Part shown: one piece after another, positions 11,401 through 20,400 of the stretch
Layout: each line of letters opens with the position of its first letter
How positions within the stretch are numbered: the stretch's first letter is position 1
Source: Strix aluco
Lineage: Eukaryota; Chordata; Aves; Strigiformes; Strigidae
Reading direction: 5' to 3'
DNA length: 64,000 nucleotides
Assembly (NCBI RefSeq): GCF_031877795.1
Contig: NC_133954.1
Coordinates: forward strand, 7,407,256-7,471,255
Translations under genes and position numbers: made by a program
Notes under the pieces: generated by a model
Seen by the model: the letters and a program-made list of their open reading frames with translations, nothing else
What the model was told of the DNA's origin: nothing
Database searches by the model: none

Positions 11401-14400
11401 TCCCCCCCCAGTCCCTCTCTGACTGGCAGCTCTCCAGCCACCCCTCCCCAAGCCTGTAGCACTCCTGGGGGAGCGTCCTCCCCACACATGTGCTCACGAC
11501 GCCCCCCCAGCACACACACGTGTCCCTGTGTGTGCGCACACCTTGCACGAGTGCTGGTGAACTACCCAGCCCCACCCCCAACTCACTCCCCCGTGCACAC
11601 ACGCACCCACACCCACACCCCCGACCACTCACTGATCTTCTCCTTGTACTTGGGTCTCCAGCACTCTGGTTGTAGGAGAAGCAGACGGTCACAGTGATGC
11701 TGGGGGGGGAAAGGGGCCATGAGCGGAGCTGCCAGCACCCCAGTGCCACGAGCAGGACTGGCCGCACTGCGGGGGGCTCACCAGGAGTCGGGCGTGCACC
11801 GGGCAGGGTCCACCTTGCTGGGGGTCACTGTGAAGGTTCTTGTTTAAGATGTTGATCACAGGCCGAGCTCTGGGGACAGAGATGGGGGTCAGCTGAGCAT
11901 CCCCCCCCGCCCCCCGCAGCGGCACAGCCCCTCAGTGCCAGCTCCGGCGCCGGGCACATCGCTTTGTGGCCACCTCGCTGCGCCGGGGTGCTGGCAGAGG
12001 CAGGATCTGTCCCCCGGGAGGTCGCAGGGAGGGCAGAGGCTGTGGAAACCCGCTCCCTTACCTGAGCAGGACGATCCTCTCGGCCAAGCTGCCCACCAGC
12101 AGGTCGGGGTAGGAGTTCCCGTCCACGTCCAGCCCCCCCACTCAGCGAGTACCCGAAGGTCCGCATGCTGGCGGGGCCCAGATCCGCCCCGCTGATCACC
12201 TGGATGTGGGTGTCCCCCATTGCTCACCAGCCCCATAGATCCGGGGATCCCACCCCGGAGCCGAGGGATGCTCGGAGGGGATCCGGAGCCCCGGTGAGGG
12301 GCTCCCCATGGGCCGTTACCTGCCGGGGTTTGTCTAACAGCCCCTCTGCGCTGCTGTGTGGTAGATGTAAACTTTGCCAGGCCCCTCGAAAGGAGCCCCC
12401 ACGGCGATATCTGGGGGAGAAGAGCAGGGTCAGCCCCACAGGGACAGGGTGGGGCAGCCCCACAGTACCTCTGCACCGCCTCAGCCCCTCTTCAATCCCC
12501 CCACACCCAACTCTCACCCAGCCCCTCTCCTCCTTGAACACACCCCCCCACCAAGATGCCCCCATTTCCCTTCTCTTCCCCCCAGATCTCACCGGAGACC
12601 CACCACACACCCTCAAGCAGGACCCTCACCCAAAGGCTCCCCCCACAGTGGTCCCCAGCCCCTCACCCTGGAAGCCGTCTGGTTGACGTCCCCGATGCTG
12701 GCCACGGCGAAGCCGAAAGCGGAATAGCTGGGGCCGGTGAGGACCAGGCTGGGGTTGGGCTGAAGTCCCCCCACCTCGTTCATGTAGACGTAGATTGCTC
12801 CCCCCACCTCCTGCTTCCGCTGGAAGTAGTAAGGGGCTCCCACCACCAGGTCCTGCCACCTGCGGGGCCAAGGGGCTGGTTGGGGCTGGGGCTGTGACAC
12901 AACCCCACCCCAACACACCAGAAGTGATGGGGATCCCCCCCCCCCCCCCAAACCATAAAAATATGACTCCCCAAAAAAAAGAGTCCTCACCCCCAGAGCT
13001 GTGCCCCCTGATGCTGTGACCCACAGACCCCCCTTGAGCTGCGGGATGCCCCCACCCGCCAGGAGCTGGGGGGTCGCGCCCCCCCGGCCCTTACCCATCG
13101 TTGTTGAGGTCTGCCAGGGCCACGGCGCTAGCCAAAGTAGGAGCCAACTTGGTGGCCGGGGAGGAGGAGGCTCCTCTGCAGCGTCTGCTGGGGGCTGCGG
13201 CTCAGCAGGTACACGGCGCCCGTGTTGCTTGTACCGGGGGGCGCCCGTCACCACCGTCACCGCGTCCTGCTGCAGCACCGCGCTGCCCACCTCCGCCGTG
13301 TTACCTGCCACCAAACCCCCCGGTGAGATGGGGGCCAGCACAGGAACCCCCCCACATCCCCACACCCCATATCCCCCCGCCATGACCCCCCTCCAGCCCC
13401 CTTGAACACCATGGTGGCACCACCATCCCCCTACTCACACCATCCCCGGGGGGGTCTCCAAGCCTCCCTAAACTCCACACTCCTTTAACATCCACCCCAA
13501 AGTTCCCCCTAAATCCACATCCCCCCCTGATCTCCTCCTCACCCCAAATCCCTCCGAGGGGGAAGCCCCCTGCCCTGCTGCCCCCCCCACCTATATAGGT
13601 ATTGCCATTCCTCTGTTGGGGTAGAGAGAAATCGTGCAGGTCCCACATCTCCGCTGCAGCATGTAGTCGGTACCTGCAACAGCCGGTGGAGGGGGGGGTT
13701 AACCCCACAGTGGGGGGATCCCCGGCTCGGCACCCACTCCCCTCGCACCCCCATGGCCGTACGCGTGTGCACGGACACGTTCACCCACAGGCAGCGGGTT
13801 TGCAGAGGTGTGTAGAGAAGCACACGCCGAGTGCACACGCGTGACCATGCAATGTGTGTGCGCATTCAGGCACAGAATCCAGAATCATCTGGGTTGGAAA
13901 AGACCCTGAAGCTCCTCCAGCCCCACCATGAACCTCACCCTGTCCATTCCAACTCCACCAGATCCCTCAGCGCTGGCTCAACCCGACTCTTCAACCCTCC
14001 AGGGATGGGGACTCCCCCCCTGCCCTGGCAGCCCATTCCAACGCCCAACAACCCCTTCTGCAAAGAAATCCTTCCTAAGAGCCAGTCTGACCCTGCCCTG
14101 GCGCAGCTTGAGGCCATTCCCTCTTGTCCTGCCGCTGGTTCCTTGGCTCAAGAGACTCCTCCCCCTCTCTGCACCCTCCTTTCAGGGAGTTGCAGAGGGC
14201 CAGGAGGTCTCCCCTCAGCCTCCTCTTCTCCAGACTAAACCCCCCAGTTCCCTCAGCCGCTCCCCGTCAGACCTGTGCTCCAGACCCGCTCACACGAGGG
14301 GATGCCCCGTGGGGGTACGCGGCATCCCAGGGAAGGGGGTCCCCCTCGCCCCTCCCCAGGCACACACACCTTGCCAGTTATAGGCACCGGGCGCTCCGAA

Positions 14401-17400
14401 ATAGATGATGTTGGCAGTGAAGCCGGCGCTGGTGCCCATCTGGCACATGCCAGTCTCGTCGGTGTCCGTGTTGGAGTTGCACATCTCGTTGTGGTACGTT
14501 TGCCACTCGTCGCTGATGTTGAGGCGCAGGTCGTTGCCTCGCACGTAGCACTTACCCACCATGCGCCGCTGGTCCTCGCTGCCCGACACAGCACCTTGGT
14601 GTAGCGGTGAGCACAGGCCTGCCGGGACAGCCCCCAGCACCCACCTCAGCGCCTGCAGCACCCCAAAAAATGGGGGGCTATGGCCCCCTTCCTTCCCACG
14701 GCCAGCAGCCCCTGCTCCTTGTGCTGCCTCTGCCCTCATCACAGAATCAGAATCACAGACTCATCTCAGTTGGAAAAGCCCTTGAAGCTCCTCCAGCCCC
14801 ACCAGGAACCTCACCCTGACCATTCCCAACTCCACCAGATCCCTCAGCGCTGGCTCAACCCGACTCTTCAACCCCTCCAGGGATGGGGACTCCCCCCCTG
14901 CCCTGGGCAGCCCATTCCAACGCCCAACAACCCCTTTGCAAAGAAATCCTTCCTAAGAGCCAGTCTGACCCTGCCCTGGCGCAGCTTGAGGCCATTCCCT
15001 CTTGTCCTGCCGCTGGGTCCTTGGCTCAAGAGACTCATCCCCCCTCTCTGCACCCTCCTTTCAGGGAGTTGCAGAGGGCCAGGAGGTCTCCCCTCAGCCT
15101 CCTCTTCTCCAGACTAAACCCCGAGTTCCCTCAGCCGCTCCCCATCAGACCTGTGCTCCAGACCCTGCACCAGCTCCGTTGCCCTTCTCTGGACACGCTC
15201 GAGTCATTCAATGGCCTTTTTGGGGTGAGGGGCCCAAAACTGAACCCACTCATCGAGGGGCGGCCTCACCAGTGCCGAGCACAGGGGTCAGATCCCTTCC
15301 CTGTCCCTGCTGGCCATGCTAGTGCTGATACAAGCCAGGATGCCATTGGCCTTCTTGGCCACCTGGGCACACTGCTGGCTCATTACCAATCCCCCCCAGG
15401 TCCCTCTCTGACTGGCAGCTCTCCAGCCACCCCTCCCCAAGCCTGTAGCCCTGCTGGGGGTTGTTGTGGCCCAAGGGCAGCACCCGGCATTTGCCCTTAA
15501 TGAAACTCCCCCAGTTGGGCTCAGCCCATCGCTCCAGCCTGGCCAGGTCTCTCTGCAGAGCCTCCCTACCCTCGAGCAGATCAACACTTCCACCCAACTG
15601 GGTGTCATCTGCAAACTGACTGAGGGGGCACTCGATCCCCTCGTCTAGGTCATCAATAAAGATGTTAAACAGGAGTGGCCCCAACACCGAGCCCTGGGGG
15701 ACACCACTTGTGACCGGCCGCCAACCAGATTTAACTCCGTTCACCACAACTCTTTGGGCCCTGACATCCAGCCAGTTTTTTACCCAGCAAAGTGTGTGCC
15801 CATCCCGGCGCCAGGCCGTACACACCCCCCTGCCCTGCCGTTAACGCAGCCCATACGTCACGGCGTTATCCTGGCTACGATGGTCTATAGGGTACGACAC
15901 CATCCTGCCACCCGAGAGCCCCCGGTGAGGGCTCCAAGCACCCTGTCACCCGCCAGCTCCCTGCGCCAGGGGACAGGGAGGTGACAGAGGAGCCCCCAAA
16001 GTGCCTCTGCCAGGGGACATGTGCAAGGCCTCGTGAAAGGACCAGCAGCTCCCTGGCGCAGTCGTGAAAGGCGGCAGCTCGGCACCAGCGTGGAATATTG
16101 GGGTGCAGGGACACTCACCAGCACCCTCCCGGCCGGCTGCCGCTGGCTGGCCACCGTCACCCCCAGCCACATGTCATCGATGATGGCCTTGTCCGGCTCA
16201 CCTGGGTGAGGAAAGGACAGCATGAGAGTGGGGATCCCCCCAACCCCAGAGCCCCTCCTCTGCATGCCGGGGGGGGGTGTTTCGGGGTGCCCCGGGGTGC
16301 TCACGTACTCTTCAGCTCGATGTCGAGCCGCTGGCAGTCGCTCGTGGAGGCGGTGAGGGGACAGGCGTAGACAGCGCCCGTCCGTGTGCCGTTCGCCGGC
16401 TCCACATCTCGGGGGGCCCCCACCAGCAGCCTGGGAGGGGGGGGAGCAGAGAGTGTGTGAGGGGGATGTGGGGGCACAGGGGGTCCACCTGCCCCAGTGC
16501 CCCCCACCTCATTTTGGGGGTGCAGAGGTGGACAGGCTGTCCTGCGGAGACGGTGCTGGGGTGTGACGGTGGCCAGGAGGTGCTTGGAGGGGACGAGAGC
16601 TGCTTCCCCGGAGCACATCACGCCTTGACACCCCCAAATAACGGGGGGGTAGCAGACCCCCAGCCCCAGAGAAGGAAGGGGGGGGTCCCCCTTGAATGGG
16701 CATGCATGGGGCTGGCAGCATCCAGCCTCTCACCCCCAGGATGCGGGTGCACCAGCCCACTGGAAGGTCTCACAGGACAGCAAAGGGACAGACCCCCCCT
16801 ACCCAGGTGGGGGACAGACCGACAGACACGCTCCTTGCCAGACCCGATCCCAGACGGGGCGCGTGGCTGAGCGCCCCCCATCCCGGTGCACGGGGAGGGG
16901 GTGCAGGAACAGGGGGTCTGGCTGACACCCGCGAACGGCGCTCGCTATGGGACAGCAAAGCGGGGAGCTGCTCGGCACGACCCGGCCCCCACCAGCGCCG
17001 GGGCCCCCCCCCGGGCCTGTGTAAACAGCCGCAGCCCTTCCCGGCCAACCTTTGAGCCGGCGGCGAGGCCGAGGCCCCACGGCACAGCTGCGGCGTGTCC
17101 GGCAGACAGGCTCGCTGCTGCGCCAGGGGCGTCCCGGCGTGGGGGGGGGGGAGACCCCCCAGGAATGGGGAGGGTGAGCTGGGACCAGCTCCAGGAGGGA
17201 CACGTATGCATCTCCTTTCCCAGGAGGGGTCTGGGCAGCACTGGGGGTCCCTGGGGGAGGCAGCACCCTTCCGGGGGTGACTCAGGCCCCCCGAGGGGTA
17301 GAGAAATCCCGGCTGAGTCACGGCGGTGCCACGCAGAAGGTGTGGGGGGGGAACACTGGCATCCCTGGAGGGGTGCCCAGGGTGGTGATGCAACACCCAC

Positions 17401-20400
17401 AGCCCACCTCCACGTGCGCTCTGGGGCTCTAAGGTGATACTGAAGAACAAAAGTGACCCCAGTGCCCACCTTAACCCCCCCCAACTCCCACCCCAAAACA
17501 AGCAGCTCCCCAGTAGGGAAGAGGCTGGGGACCCCCAGGTAGCAGCAGGGCACAGGATCAGCAGGTTGGGGGGGGGACAGCAGGAGGACCCGGCGTGCCC
17601 GGGGGGCTCCGGAAAGGCCAGCCTTTCCGCCGGGAAGTCCTTCGGGACCGCGAGGACAATGGCGCGGAGGAGGCATGGCCGCAGCGTGCCAGCAGAGGAA
17701 GCGTGTCCCCCCTCACAGGCAGGATGCTGGGGAGGGGAGGGGGACACACCCCCCCCCCCACACCAGGCACCCAGGTAGCTGCTGCAACCCCTAGACCTTA
17801 TCACGGGACACTTGGGTAACGAGTTGGTCAGTTCTCAGCGCAGCCACCGGCGAGGACGGGGACAAGCCTGGTTGTCCCCATCCCACCGTCCCCGGGAAGG
17901 GAGCGCGGCCGCGGAGGCTGCGCCGGGCAGGGCTGAGCAATGCGAGGCCGCGGGCGCGTCCGGGCAGCGCCGGGGCGGCTGACTCAAAGCCCAGATGCAG
18001 GAGGAATGTGGGGCCCCAGGCAGCCCCCGCCCAGGCACGTCAGGGCCCCCCCCCCGCTCCCCTCCTCTTCCCCGCGCCCGCCCGGTGACGGGCACCGCCG
18101 GCGGCATCGCTCCGGCTGAGTCAGCCAGATGCTGCAGGTGGGGGGGACGGACGGACGGACGGCGTCGCTCAGCCGCAGAAGAGATCCCAAAGGGGTGCAC
18201 TGGGTGGGGGGGGGACGCTCCCCCCCCCGGGAATGCTGGGCTGGGGGTGCCAGTCACATCCGTATCCCTACGGGAAAGCGGGACCCGCTGGGTGCGAAGG
18301 CGAGGTCGTTTCCTCCTGAATTTTTCCAGCCTGGCACAAAGAATCTGCCCCACTAATTCCTGCGCCCCCCACACCTGAGGGATGGCGGGGGGGGGTACAA
18401 TGACACACACACACACAAGAGGCACCATTGTCCCCACTTACCTGGAAGAGAAGTGACTCAGTGCAGCCACGATGTGACTCAGGGCTGGAGGAAGAAGCTG
18501 GGGGGGGGGGGGGTCCTGCCCCCCCACCCTGAGCCCCAGTAGGACCCACAGCCCCCAGGTGCTGCCCCAGAGTCAGCGTGGCTCCTGGGGGCAGGGACAC
18601 GCATAGGGGGTGCTGCTATGGTGGGGGACCTGCCCCCCACCTCCCCGGGTGGTCCTGGCTTGGCCAGACCCCGGCTCCCAGCCACCACCACGGCCGTGCC
18701 CCACAGGTCCCGGGGCTGGGGGGGCCACCAAATCCGAGCTGCTCCGGCATCTCGCTGCCTCCAGCCAAGACTTCCCAGCACGGCAGCCCACCCGCAGGCT
18801 CTGCTCCTGGGTTGGGGGGTGTGTGTGTGTGTGTGTGTGTGTGTGTCTGTTGGACGCTGGGGGCTTCTGAGCCCTACCAGAGCAGGGCAGGGGGGGAACA
18901 CAACATGCAGAGGCATCCCCCAAAGTGCCCCACAGAGCCCAGCTACCTCAAGACCCAGGAAAACCAGGAATTGGGCTGCTGGGCCTCCCATCTCAGGGAG
19001 GCCAGGACCAGTTTGTGGCACTGGTCCCACCCGAGTGGGGGTGGGGGGGGGTGAGGAGATGGGGCTCAGCCCAGGCCTTGTGCTCGGACAGCAGAGAATG
19101 GCCAAACAGCGAGAGGGGGAGGCTGGGAAGGGAGGGAGGCAGGAATGCGAGAGGCCGTGCTCCGTCCTAATCCGCCCTGGCAAGCTGTTGTGGGGGACGG
19201 ACGGTGGTGTGGGGGCTCCCCGCTGGCGTGGGCTGAGCCGGGAGGGGAGCGAAACGGTGGCCCGAAATGTGGCCACCCCCGCGGTGGGAAAGGTCTGATG
19301 AGGATGGTGAAGGGGGATCGAACCCGGACAGGGCAGCAAGGGGAGCAGAGACTGCACAGCGGGGGGGTGGGGTGGGCTCAGCCTCGAAGGGCTCTGCAAT
19401 GGGGGGGGGTTGTGCTCCCCCTGAACAGCAGCACAACCCCCTACCCCAGAGCCCCCCCTCCCCAGGGTGGGAGGCAGGCGGGGAGCAGCTGGGCAGTGAG
19501 AGCAGCGCCTCATCCATCTCCGACACGCTCGAGGGGTGACAAGGGCCGAGGTGGGAGGGGAAGGGGGGGGGCAGGAGGGTGGGGGCTGCGGCACAGCACC
19601 CCACCCTGCTCCATCCCTGGTCACAGGCAGCGACGGCACAGCGGGGCACAGGGACCCTCCCCAAACCTCCCCCCATGCCGGGGCTGGAAGATGCTCCAGG
19701 TTTGAGAGCTCAGCTCCACGATTGGGCTGCAGGACCCCCCCCAACCCCCCCGAACCCCCAAAGGCAGGCAACTGAGGGGTACCCCCAGCATAGCCCACCC
19801 CCACAAGGCTCCAGGCCAGCCCCAAACCACCCAACTCCCTCCCAGTGCCACTATGTTTGCACGGGGAGGTGGGGGGGCTCTTCAATGATCAATGCCCCCC
19901 CGGGGAGCCCTCGGCAGGCAAATCTGCTGATGCCCGCACCGGGAAGGAGGTGGGAGAGGGGGAGAAATGGCTCCTCGAAGCACCGAGGGATGGACGGACA
20001 GGCGGACGGACGGATGGATGCCCCCCCACCGTGGTGTATCTGTCCCCCCGCCGCCTGGCGAGGAGCCACAGCCCAGCGGGACCCCGGCAGCTTTCACCGG
20101 CCCCTGGCCAAGGCGGGGGGAGCGTGGCCAGGCCGGTTCTGGCAATCGGCAGGAAAACCAGGCGAGGGGGAGGGAAAGTTGGGAATTCAGCTGGCCCCGC
20201 TGCCGGCCACGCTCCCCTCCTCCCCACCGGCCAGCCGGGACCAGCCGGGCAGAGCCGCTGCTGCCCCACGCACACAGGAGGGAAACTGAGGCACCCAGGA
20301 GGTTGGAGATGTGGGTGCTGCCTCCCCCCAGGCTGCACACACGAGGCCCCCAGCCCACCTGGCACACACCCCGCCGTGCCTCAGTGTCCCTGTGTTGTTC

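Noticed and set aside
7079-14618. ITGA3 as a pseudogene because of many frameshifts
   Set aside because: Splice sites, exon phases, cation loops, cysteines, the furin site and both tails are intact, and indels are single bases often in homopolymers. Sequence error explains this better.
15319-15825. A 168-residue reading frame with reverse transcriptase motifs as a host gene or retrovirus
   Set aside because: FADDTQLGG and [12 protein letters not shown] with a CR1 3' end downstream identify a truncated CR1 LINE. There are no LTR, gag or env parts.
18479-19885. A 468-codon minus-strand frame in ITGA3 intron 1
   Set aside because: Pro/Ser-rich, contains the translated (AC)n repeat, no start context, no family resemblance; typical of GC-rich introns.
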